Below, in pieces: positions 1-5,368 of a DNA stretch of 5,382 bases. The notes under the pieces are model-generated. The model searched no databases. It was not told the DNA's origin and saw only the letters and a list, made by a program, of their open reading frames with translations. Source of the stretch: Thermoplasmata archaeon (lineage in GTDB: Archaea > Thermoplasmatota > Thermoplasmata > UBA184); contig JASHYU010000249.1 of the NCBI GenBank assembly GCA_030042855.1, positions 1-5,382 of the forward strand. Direction: 5' to 3'. The translations under genes and the position numbers were made by a program. Each line of letters opens with the position of its first letter. The stretch's first letter is position 1.

Positions 1-396
1 GAGATACAGCTCGTGTGCTAGGTTCGACCGGCCCGTGCATAGAAGCACGAGCCGAGTGCCCGCCTTTCGCTCGCGCCGGTGCACTTCGCGCAAGAGTTCT
101 CGCGCGAGACCACGCCGGGTGGCGTCGGGGCGAGTCATCAGGAGCTCGATTCCCGCCCCGGTCTCGGGTCCAGTGGGCGTGGTCAGCGGATAGTGAGAGA
201 CGAAGACGCCGGAGAGGAGCAGACCCCCCTCCCGGGCGTACACTCCCAGATACGGGGCAAAGGGGAAACCGGCCCGCCGGACCTGAATTGTCTTTGCCAG
301 ATCATCGAGCCCGCCCCACGCGCTGTAGTGCAGCGACACCACGGCGTTCCGGTGGTCCCGGTAGGCGTCGTCAAAGTCGATCAGTTCGATAGCCAT
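1..396 (-). CDS. GNAT-family N-acetyltransferase, C-terminus cut off by window edge
   Basis: The minus strand is open from ATG at 396 to the window edge (132 codons, no stop), so the protein continues outside. The reading looks like a GNAT acetyltransferase, which moves an acetyl group from acetyl-CoA to an amine; the substrate cannot be told. Visible parts are an N-terminal helix region (about 1-40), strands around LGVYARE (50-56) and LLLSGVFVSHYP (59-70), then the family's core strand and acetyl-CoA loop: IELLMTRPDATRRGLARELL (83-102), where R94-R95-G96-L97-A98 fits the Q/R-x-x-G-x-G/A pyrophosphate-binding motif, with Ala in the last position. The following helix ends at KAG (111-113), then LVLLCT and SNLAHELYL (124-132) match the beta5 / YxxxGF region, whose end lies beyond the edge. 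An in-frame TGA at 430-432 limits the start; only a TTG at 406-408 competes. No Shine-Dalgarno precedes the ATG. It is transcribed divergently from the membrane protein at 600. Confidence 0.82.
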   Translation of the reverse strand, partial: MAIELIDFDDAYRDHRNAVVSLHYSAWGGLDDLAKTIQVRRAGFPFAPYLGVYAREGGLLLSGVFVSHYPLTTPTGPETGAGIELLMTRPDATRRGLARELLREVHRRERKAGTRLVLLCTGRSNLAHELYL

Positions 397-599
397 CGCG
401 AGACTCAAGCTGGGCGCCAGCTCACGGCATCACGACTGGACGTTGAGCTCATCCGCGGGCGGGAACGGCGAGGGGAACCGATCTGGGAGTGCCCCGAACG
501 GACTGAATCGACCCCGATCACAGACGACGTTCTCCAGGCGCGCCGTCGGAGGACGAATATCTTGGTAATGTCTTCGGTAACGACGGCGCACGACCGACG
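397..599. promoter_or_regulatory. Divergent intergenic region between acetyltransferase and membrane protein
   Basis: This 203-bp spacer separates two outward-facing starts (396 minus and 600 plus), so it should hold both promoters. The only clearly AT-rich stretch is GAATATCTTGGTAAT at 555-569, placed suitably for the plus-strand gene. Read on the minus strand it contains AAGATATTC, which could in principle serve the other direction too, although it lies about 160 bp from that start. No closer AT-rich element is visible ahead of the acetyltransferase. The plus-strand reading frame that crosses the spacer shows no recognisable protein. Confidence 0.45.
555..563 (+). promoter_or_regulatory. 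TATA-like promoter element of the membrane protein gene
   Basis: GAATATCTT stands out as AT-rich in a GC-rich spacer, with purine-rich CGGAGGAC just before it, where an archaeal BRE would lie. An archaeal start site about 25 bp downstream would fall near 585, giving a leader of about 15 nt before the ATG at 600. No Shine-Dalgarno is visible between 570 and 599, which fits a very short leader. The reading as a TATA box is inference; a bacterial -10 element is the alternative. Confidence 0.4.
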
Positions 600-2159
600 A
601 TGCTCTCCGGGCCCGCTCCGCCTCCGATTGACCCTGGGCAGATTCGGTGGTTTCCGAACACGCAGCGTCCGCGTCTTCGTCGCTGGATGCGCACTTCCGG
701 AATCATCGTGGCCATTTCGATTCCCATCTTAGTCCTCGGCGAACTGCTCTTGCCAGGCGGATTGAGATTCGCTCACGGCTGGTTCTTTTCCGGAGCGTTC
801 ACGGCACTCGCGTTCTCGCTGATCATCTTTGGAGTGGGCGCCTCGGGCTATCGGACCGAACCGCTACACTTTGGGATCTCTTCGTTCGGGATCCATCGAG
901 ATGTCAGTCGGGCGACGCTCGGGTCTCCGGGATTCATCGCCTGGTCGTCGCTCGCCTCGATCCGAACGGGGAGCGGACCGAACGGGTCCTTCGTCTCCGT
1001 TCGAACATCGGACAACCGCCGGCTCGCGTTCCTTACCAGTCCGGAAGGCGCGGAAGCAGCGGTGGCGGGGTACGAACACTGGAGGAACCGAGCTCAACCG
1101 AAGGCGCCGACCCCACCCCCACGGGCCACCGCAGTCCGGGCTAGGGACGTCGCTGGCGGGATTCCACAGCCAATCTCCGAAACTCCGGCGACCTACCCTT
1201 ACCCTGCCGGCCCGTGGCAGCCGAATAGTCTGCGGAGGTCGGTCGTCCGGGTCGGGGCGCTGCTAGTTGTCGCCGGCATCGGCCTCGTGGTGCTCTTCTT
1301 GCCCTCTGCCCAGGGAAAGAGTGCCGGGCAGCCCCTCGTCTTTGCGGCGGTGCCGCTCCTCACGGGGCTCCTCATGGTTGTAATGGGCTCCCGATTTCCG
1401 GATGCGGTTGCGATCTCGAGTAGTGGCTTTTCTGTCCGAACGGGGGGCTCTGTCCGAGGCCTTCCGTTCAACGAAGTCCTCGAGATCTCGAGCACGAGTC
1501 CCGTGCTCGAGTGCACCCTCGACACCGGTCGAACGGTAGGTTTCGATTCGCTCGGGGCCCGAGAGATGAGAGGCATTCAGGATGCATATCGCACATTCAG
1601 GGCCGGCGGTCTGGATTCCGATCAGGGCACGGATTCGGCCGGCACGACGATCACTTGGATCAAGAATCCCGTCGCAACGAGCGCAGCCGCAGGGTTCTGG
1701 GGCCCCATCGTACTGCTGGTCGCGGCCGTTGTAATGATCGCCTCCTTGGTTCTCTGGAAGCCGGGGGTCTACCGATCACTACTGCCTTTAGCGGCTCTTG
1801 CGGCGCTCCCCTCGGCTTTCTGCGTGCTGACGATCGGGCCATACCGCCGTGCCCCCGCGGCGGTGGGATTCACGGAGAGCGGTCTCCTCTGTCGATTCTC
1901 GCATCGATTCTATCCCGCGTCCGCGCTGGTCCGGCTCCGCTGGGATGAGGTTACAGAACTTACCGGCCGGGCCGACCTACCCCGGAGCACGAACGTGGAT
2001 GCCTCCGCCTTCGGGAGCTCGATCGCCCGATATCTGACGTTCCGAACGAAGTACGGGCTCGTCTACACCCTCGGGCCCGTCTCGATGGAGATTCAGCATC
2101 GAGTCGTCCGCAGCGTCCCCGCGACGCTGGTCATGGGTGGGGCTACCTCGTCTCGTTGA
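600..2159 (+). CDS. Six-helix membrane protein with three TM-pair + PH-like modules (YdbT-like layout)
   Basis: This 519-residue membrane protein has no certain function. The start is fixed: an in-frame TGA at 504-506 and no ATG, GTG or TTG before 600. Three modules repeat. Module 1 has W17-F-P-N20, helices about 33-52 and 61-83, then a soluble domain 87-163. Module 2 has W206-Q-P-N209, helices 214-235 and 245-263, domain 267-334. Module 3 has W353-I-K-N356, helices 367-386 and 393-413, domain 418-505. Each soluble domain opens alike (FGISSFGI, VAISSSGF, VGFTESGL), has a second shared segment (IAWSSLASI, LPFNEVLEI, LRWDEVTEL) and closes with strands and a probable C-terminal helix, as in a PH fold. 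Proline-rich linkers lie at 166-208 and a polar one at 335-352. Bacillus YdbT has the same order and similar size (three bPH2 domains between helix pairs); that likeness is inferred from layout. No enzyme motif or signal peptide is seen. The soluble domains probably face the cytoplasm: Arg-rich flanks (23-31, 212-217) precede helices 1 and 3. Confidence 0.85.
   Translation: MLSGPAPPPIDPGQIRWFPNTQRPRLRRWMRTSGIIVAISIPILVLGELLLPGGLRFAHGWFFSGAFTALAFSLIIFGVGASGYRTEPLHFGISSFGIHRDVSRATLGSPGFIAWSSLASIRTGSGPNGSFVSVRTSDNRRLAFLTSPEGAEAAVAGYEHWRNRAQPKAPTPPPRATAVRARDVAGGIPQPISETPATYPYPAGPWQPNSLRRSVVRVGALLVVAGIGLVVLFLPSAQGKSAGQPLVFAAVPLLTGLLMVVMGSRFPDAVAISSSGFSVRTGGSVRGLPFNEVLEISSTSPVLECTLDTGRTVGFDSLGAREMRGIQDAYRTFRAGGLDSDQGTDSAGTTITWIKNPVATSAAAGFWGPIVLLVAAVVMIASLVLWKPGVYRSLLPLAALAALPSAFCVLTIGPYRRAPAAVGFTESGLLCRFSHRFYPASALVRLRWDEVTELTGRADLPRSTNVDASAFGSSIARYLTFRTKYGLVYTLGPVSMEIQHRVVRSVPATLVMGGATSSR
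648..2114 (+). repeat. Three diverged copies of one module inside the membrane protein
   Basis: The copies span about 648-1088, 1215-1601 and 1656-2114. They are recognisable in the protein, not at the DNA level. Shared landmarks in order are W-x-[P/K]-N, a basic or polar spacer of 8-16 residues, two hydrophobic helices, a short G-x(1-2)-R turn at the membrane exit (GYR, GSR, GPYR), a beta strand of the form [G/A]-[I/F]-[S/T]-x-[S/F]-G-[hydrophobic], a second strand of the form [W/F]-x-[E/S]-[V/L]-x-x-[I/L], and a final helix. Divergence this deep implies an old internal triplication, or assembly from related two-helix/PH-like proteins. Confidence 0.7.
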
Positions 2160-2663
2160 GACTCCAATTCCAAGCGACTCCGTGAGTCGAGAGCGTCGTT
2201 TGGCCTGCAGAGCAATCCCGGGTGACTCCGGTGGACACGATCTTCGCGTTGGGAGCGGCGCTATCGTATCTCGCAAGGTGCGACAAGGAATGCACCCGCC
2301 CGAGAGGATGTGGCCGAACGGTGCGAACATCTCGATCCCAACGGAGAAGGTGGACGTGGCGGTGTTTCGTTCGCTGGGAGCCCGGGTCAGACCCTCGGAA
2401 CCTGTTAGCGGCAAGTGGGTGCTTGCTAGCAGTCGGAACTTGCGCGTCTTGCGATCGCGCGGGCTAGTCGGGTGGAGGGAAGGGGATCGCTCCCACCGGG
2501 ATGGGCAGGCCGGCCGGGCGGATACGGAACCGTCCGACCACCGCGGCCGCCATCGGTGGGTGGGGGGATTTGGAGCGCCACGCTACGACATGCGGACCGC
2601 TCGGCCTTCAGGGCCCATTCGGGCGGATCGTACGGCCCAACAAGCGGCGATCCCCAGACCGAT
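2160..2663. other. About 500 bp with no convincing gene
   Basis: The region lies between the membrane protein stop and the convergent YjbR-family stop. Several long frames are open on both strands, as expected in GC-rich DNA, but none shows a family motif, hydrophobic segment pattern or good ribosome site. The best stretch is the plus frame from ATG 2290, where about 60 codons have G/C-biased third positions and the reading includes SIPTEKVDVAVF; it then degrades into Arg/Gly-rich sequence. Small inverted repeats are present: CGACTC-CGT-GAGTCG at 2175-2189, 15 bp after the membrane protein stop; GGCCGGCC at 2508-2515; and CCACCG...CGGTGG at 2538-2559. It may be a long convergent spacer or a decayed gene. 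Confidence 0.5.
2175..2189 (+). terminator. Small hairpin after the membrane protein gene, weak terminator candidate
   Basis: CGACTC, loop CGT and GAGTCG form a perfect 6-bp stem starting 15 bp after the TGA. No T-run follows, so it is not a classical intrinsic terminator. It may only stabilise the 3' end or be fortuitous. Confidence 0.2.
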
Positions 2664-3167
2664 CTACGACGCCCAACTCCCACGTTGGTGGGCCTGCTGG
2701 TCTCGACTCACCGTCGGTGCCTGGGTCTGATCGCCCGAGGGCGAGCGCTTCGACTCGTATCCGCGTAGGGTGTCCGAACGGATCCTCAGGGGTCTGGGCG
2801 GACGGCCGCCCTCATCGAGATATCTCCTGACTAGCCTCGGTGGAGCTTTCGCTACCCACGCCTCGATCACCCACAGTTTGATCCGAGCACCCGAGGCCCC
2901 CGGCAGCCGGACCTCCAACCCCAGGTACGTTCGAAGCGCGTTCGGGCGATGGACAACCCGGGCGTACTCTGGATGGGCCGCGGCAGCGACCGCTGCGGAC
3001 TCCTCGGGGATGCGAAATGTGGCCACCGCTCTGTCTGGCCCGAGTTCGAGGAACGTCTTTCCGCGCACCTGCCAGACCGGCAACTCGAATCGCGGATGCC
3101 GTTTCTCCCTCACCGAAGGCAGTGCGTTGGCCCACTCTCGGAGCCGCCTGACGCTCGCTCCCGGCAT
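2664..3167 (-). CDS. MmcQ/YjbR-family protein with C-terminal extension
   Basis: This is a 167-residue protein of the MmcQ/YjbR family, whose E. coli member has a DNA-binding-like double-wing fold but no settled function. Family features appear in order: an N-terminal helix ending in ALPSV (15-19); the strand-turn VWQVRGKTFLEL (31-42), matching the family's F-x-V-x-G-K-x-F-A; ATFRIPEESAAV (49-60), where the family has 'lK...ee...l'; then YLGLEVRL (81-88) and IKLWVIEAWVAKAPPRLVR (96-114), the closing 'ell..Ayr.vapk.l' helix. The domain fills residues 1-119, the usual family length. The last 48 residues are basic, polar and unmatched. ATG 3167 is chosen because it suits the domain; a GTG at 3269 would add 34 Arg/Ser-rich residues. 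GGAGG abuts the ATG with no spacing, so it is a poor ribosome site. The gene faces away from the carbonic anhydrase and converges on the membrane protein gene. Confidence 0.82.
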   Translation of the reverse strand: MPGASVRRLREWANALPSVREKRHPRFELPVWQVRGKTFLELGPDRAVATFRIPEESAAVAAAAHPEYARVVHRPNALRTYLGLEVRLPGASGARIKLWVIEAWVAKAPPRLVRRYLDEGGRPPRPLRIRSDTLRGYESKRSPSGDQTQAPTVSRDQQAHQRGSWAS

Positions 3168-3460
3168 CCTCCGATCCAGACGGTGGAGGGTTCTTAGCTG
3201 GTCCCCCGCGACGCGCAGAGAGGGGCGGCTTACCCGCGATCGAGCGACACTTCGGGAGAGTGACCGCACACCACATGGGAAATTTTGTGTACCGAGGTGG
3301 AACCGCCGAGGCCGTTTGAACCAACCTCGCCGCTCAACCCTTGAGCCAACTCACCAACCACGACCCAGGGGGGAGGTTGCGGGGGGGTTTGCGCGTAGTT
3401 GAAAGAATGTGGGTCCGAGAATCCCAACACAATCCGGCCCGGGTCATCGCCTCAAGTCGG

Positions 3461-3469
3461 TTAGATATA
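3461..3469 (+). promoter_or_regulatory. TATA-like promoter element of the carbonic anhydrase gene
   Basis: TTAGATATA is a sharp AT-rich island between GC-rich flanks. A start site 25-27 bp downstream would lie near 3492, leaving a leader of about 12 nt that still includes GGTGA. The distance to the ATG (about 39 bp) closely matches that of the element at 555-563 ahead of the membrane protein, which supports both. A bacterial -10 hexamer (TAGATA or GATATA) is the alternative reading. Confidence 0.42.
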
Positions 3470-3494
3470 GCCGGTAGCAGTGGAGAACACTCGA

Positions 3495-3500
3495 GGGTGA
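3495..3500 (+). promoter_or_regulatory. Ribosome binding site of carbonic anhydrase
   Basis: GGGTGA carries GGTGA, complementary to the 3' end of 16S rRNA, with 4 nt before the ATG at 3505. An in-frame TAG at 3475-3477, with no other start codon after it, makes this the only possible start. Confidence 0.5.
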
Positions 3501-3504
3501 ATCC

Positions 3505-4017
3505 ATGTCACCGGACGCAACCGACGCGGTCGACTCGTTCCTCCGAGCCAACGAAGCATACGCCAGCAAGTTCGCAAAGGGCGACCTCGCGATGCGCTGC
3601 AGGACCGGAGTTACTGTCCTCACGTGCGGGGATTCCCGGGTCGACCCGGCCCACTTCCTAGGACTTCCGGAAGGAGAAGCCTACGTGTTCCGGAACGCGG
3701 GAGGGCGGGTCACGGACGACTTCCTGCGACTCTTTTTCATCACTCAGATGCTTGGTTCCCGTCGAGTGATGGTCATCCACCACACGGACTGCGGGCTCAA
3801 TCGATTCTCGAACCAGGTGCTCCATGATCGGACCCGCAGCGAGTTGGGCTTGGATTCATCGGGCATCGACTTCCTTCCGTACACCGACCTTGAGCAGAGC
3901 GTCCGCGACGACGTGGCTCGGCTGCAGACCTCCCCGAGTGTTCGCAAGGATGTGCTAGTCACCGGGCACGTTTATGATGTGAAAACTGGCCGGATGACCG
4001 ATGTTCGATCAGCCTAG
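3505..4017 (+). CDS. Beta-class carbonic anhydrase (EC 4.2.1.1)
   Basis: This 170-residue cytosolic zinc enzyme interconverts CO2 and bicarbonate. All beta-class active-site residues are present: CGDSR (41-45) supplies zinc ligand Cys41 and the Asp43/Arg45 dyad, and HHTDCG (92-97) supplies His93 and Cys96. YVFRNAGGRVTDD (60-72) is the conserved substrate-side segment. The closing VRDDVARLQTSP (133-144) and GHVYDVKTGRMTDV (154-167) match the end of the compact subfamily that includes archaeal Cab-type and many actinobacterial enzymes, about 165-190 residues long, so the protein is complete. No signal peptide is seen. The gene has its own TATA-like element and ribosome site, stands alone and ends facing the oxidoreductase. 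Likely roles are bicarbonate supply for carboxylases or pH balance; neither neighbour narrows this. The class is near certain and the physiological role is open. Confidence 0.96.
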   Translation: MSPDATDAVDSFLRANEAYASKFAKGDLAMRCRTGVTVLTCGDSRVDPAHFLGLPEGEAYVFRNAGGRVTDDFLRLFFITQMLGSRRVMVIHHTDCGLNRFSNQVLHDRTRSELGLDSSGIDFLPYTDLEQSVRDDVARLQTSPSVRKDVLVTGHVYDVKTGRMTDVRSA

Positions 4018-4059
4018 ACTCGCCGCCCGATCTCGGTCACGGGACATATCAGCGGCCCA

Positions 4060-4090
4060 TTGGTTCGGTGCTGGATAACCCTTGAACCAA
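4060..4090 (+). terminator. Inverted repeat downstream of carbonic anhydrase
   Basis: TTGGTTC (4060-4066) and GAACCAA (4084-4090) are perfect 7-bp arms with a 17-nt loop. The right arm also belongs to a tighter competing hairpin, CCTTG-AAC-CAAGG (4080-4092). The position, about 43 bp after the stop, suits a transcript end, but there is no T-run, so termination is a guess; a protein-binding palindrome is possible too. Confidence 0.25.
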
Positions 4091-4206
4091 GGATCGACAC
4101 CAGGATCACGACTCCATTGTGTGGCAATCAGGAGGCCGGCCCGCGTCTCAGGACCGTTGCTGCAAGCCCACTAGAGACGGCGAGCTAGTTTGTAAGGGCC
4201 TACCGA

Positions 4207-4230
4207 GCGGCTTCCAGTCGGCCCAGCCGC
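4207..4230 (-). terminator. GC-rich inverted repeat after the oxidoreductase gene
   Basis: GCGGCT (4207-4212) and AGCCGC (4225-4230) form a 6-bp GC-rich stem with a 12-nt loop, 57 bp past the oxidoreductase stop as read on the minus strand. No U-rich tail follows. In a GC-rich genome such stems arise by chance, so this is weak. Confidence 0.2.
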
Positions 4231-4286
4231 CAGCGACCTTGCATCCATCCGAGCCCAAACCGGCAGTCGCCGCTTGGTGGCCCAGA

Positions 4287-5243
4287 TCAGGAAACGTGGA
4301 CGACTAGTTTTCCTCGCGCCTGATGGAGTTCGGCCCGGGCCATCGCCTCGGGCGTCTGCGGTAGTGAGTAAACGTGGTCGACGACCGGTTTCAGGGTTCC
4401 TTGGGCCACGAGATCTCCAAGTCTCGCCAGATCGTCCACGCTCGGCTTCGCCATCAGCCCGAAGGTCCGCTGACGAAGCACTCGTCGACGCAGCCCGGCC
4501 TTGACGAATCGACCGAAGCCACCCCGGCCCCCGACGCATACCAACGTACCCCCGGGCTTCAGGGTTCGCACCAGCCGTCCCATCCCACTTTGTCCCGAGA
4601 CGTCGAGGATAACGTCGTAGCGATCGGACCCGCGAGTGAAGTCTGTCTTCTCGTAATCCACGACTACGTCTGCCCCCACCGAACGGAGCAGCTCGACGTT
4701 GTCCGCACGCGTGACCGCGGTCACCCGGGCCCCCATCCACTTGGCGAGTTGGACGGCAAAAGTTCCGACACCGCTGCCGGCCGCAGTGATGGCGACGGAA
4801 TTGCCGGGCTGAACTCGTCCCTTGTCGCGAAGCGCCTGGAGGGCCGTGAATGCGGCTATTCCCAGAGTGGCCGCGTCGTCGTAGGACACATCCTCCGGCT
4901 TCTTCGTGAGCTCGCGCTCGTCCGCCGCGACGTACTCCGCGAACGACCCGCTGCCGAGCCCGAATACAGCGTCACCGATCTTGAAGCGCGAGACCGCCTT
5001 ACTCACGGCGATGACATCGCCGGCGACGTCTACACCGCGGATCCTTCGTTTGGGCCGCGAGAGCCCGAACCCGAGGAGTCGGCCGATAAGCGGTCGGCCC
5101 GACATTATCCTCCAGTCCAAACCGTTCACGGAGGCAGAACGAACGCGCAGGAGTACGCTCGTCGCGTCCGGGACCGGCATGTCAGCGTCGTCGAGCCTGA
5201 GAGTGTCGGCCCTCCCGTATCGATCCTGAACCACGGCCTTCAT
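4287..5243 (-). CDS. Zinc-free medium-chain NAD(P)H oxidoreductase (quinone reductase-like)
   Basis: This 318-residue protein belongs to the MDR superfamily, quinone oxidoreductase / zeta-crystallin-like branch. These enzymes use NADPH (less often NADH) to reduce quinones or activated double bonds in the cytosol. The N-terminal GroES-like part (1-120) has SVNGLDWRIMSGR (38-50) and RGVDVAGDVIAV (69-80), the usual G-x-D-x-A-G stretch, followed by RFKIGDAVFG (86-95). The Rossmann part has GNSVAITAAGSGVGTFAVQL (147-166), with A-x-G-x-x-G coenzyme loop, then MGARVTAV (170-177), YDVILDVSG (209-217) and LKPGGTLVCVGG (228-239). The end, LPQTPEAMARAE then ARGKLVV (294-315), is the family's closing signature. 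The Cys and His/Glu zinc ligands of classical alcohol dehydrogenases are absent. ATG 5243 is chosen because MKAVV is the canonical family start and GGAG precedes it; a TTG at 5264 would add seven residues. Substrate unknown. Confidence 0.95.
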   Translation of the reverse strand: MKAVVQDRYGRADTLRLDDADMPVPDATSVLLRVRSASVNGLDWRIMSGRPLIGRLLGFGLSRPKRRIRGVDVAGDVIAVSKAVSRFKIGDAVFGLGSGSFAEYVAADERELTKKPEDVSYDDAATLGIAAFTALQALRDKGRVQPGNSVAITAAGSGVGTFAVQLAKWMGARVTAVTRADNVELLRSVGADVVVDYEKTDFTRGSDRYDVILDVSGQSGMGRLVRTLKPGGTLVCVGGRGGFGRFVKAGLRRRVLRQRTFGLMAKPSVDDLARLGDLVAQGTLKPVVDHVYSLPQTPEAMARAELHQARGKLVVHVS

Positions 5244-5368
5244 TTTTCTCCAGATCTGCCGCAAACCGCGTCACGGTGATTTCGAGGGAGAACTTCTCGT
5301 CGAGACGAGCCGACGGGATCCGCGTCGGGATCGAGAACGCCGCTCGAGCCACCATTGCCGCCGGACAT
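5240..5368 (-). CDS. Possible 42-codon leader frame overlapping the oxidoreductase start (ATGA)
   Basis: ATG at 5368 opens a 42-residue frame starting MSGGNGGSSG whose TGA overlaps the oxidoreductase ATG as ATGA, a typical arrangement for translational coupling. The peptide is Gly/Ser-rich at its start, has no recognised motif, no signal sequence and no clear ribosome site, so it may be chance. The competing minus frame from the window edge (or ATG at 5355) to TGA 5182 has a more protein-like reading, with RLDEKFSLEITVTRFAADLE and mostly G/C third positions. It would overlap the oxidoreductase by about 60 bp, so at most one of the two is likely to be real. Confidence 0.15.
   Translation of the reverse strand: MSGGNGGSSGVLDPDADPVGSSRREVLPRNHRDAVCGRSGEK

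Larger units (their letters stand above)
3168..3504. promoter_or_regulatory. Divergent spacer between YjbR-family gene and carbonic anhydrase
   Basis: About 337 bp separate the two outward-facing starts. On the minus strand, ACACAAAATTTCCC around 3278-3290 is the clearest AT-rich element and could be a TATA box placing a start near 3258, about 90 nt before the ATG at 3167. The middle (3316-3360) repeats CAACC/CAACT four times. Next to it is a G-rich tract at 3368-3387. The element serving the carbonic anhydrase is listed separately. No reading frame in the spacer resembles a known protein. Confidence 0.4.
4018..4286. other. Convergent spacer between carbonic anhydrase and oxidoreductase genes
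   Basis: This 269-bp stretch lies between two converging stops (TAG 4015-4017 plus; TGA 4289-4287 minus). No reading frame is convincing. It holds two inverted repeats that could end transcription: TTGGTTC...GAACCAA at 4060-4090 near the carbonic anhydrase end, and GCGGCT...AGCCGC at 4207-4230 near the oxidoreductase end. Confidence 0.5.

Noticed and set aside
79..732. Plus-strand open frame of 217 codons
   Set aside because: It is antisense to the acetyltransferase over most of its length, crosses the divergent promoter region and runs into the membrane protein gene; it has no motif.
2137..2730. Full 197-codon plus-strand frame as a gene
   Set aside because: Its first part overlaps the end of the membrane protein gene and its last part is antisense to the YjbR tail. 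Only the middle patch is coding-like, so it is recorded as a finding and not called.
3168..3269. GTG at 3269 as the start of the YjbR-family gene
   Set aside because: It adds 34 Arg/Ser-rich residues outside the family domain and lies upstream of where the nearest TATA-like element would start transcription.
3310..3340. TTTGAACC (minus GGTTCAAA) as a tRNA T-loop
   Set aside because: The flanking bases cannot form the 5-bp T-stem, and no acceptor or anticodon stem fits.
2770..3402. Plus-strand open frame of 210 codons
   Set aside because: It is antisense to the YjbR-family gene and composed of Arg/Ser/Thr-rich sequence without motifs.
4171..4740. Minus-strand open frame of 189 codons
   Set aside because: It overlaps the oxidoreductase in another frame, is Arg/Gly-rich and shows no domain.
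4374..5279. Plus-strand open frame of 301 codons
   Set aside because: It is fully antisense to the oxidoreductase, whose family signatures are unmistakable; the frame is open because of GC-rich codon structure.
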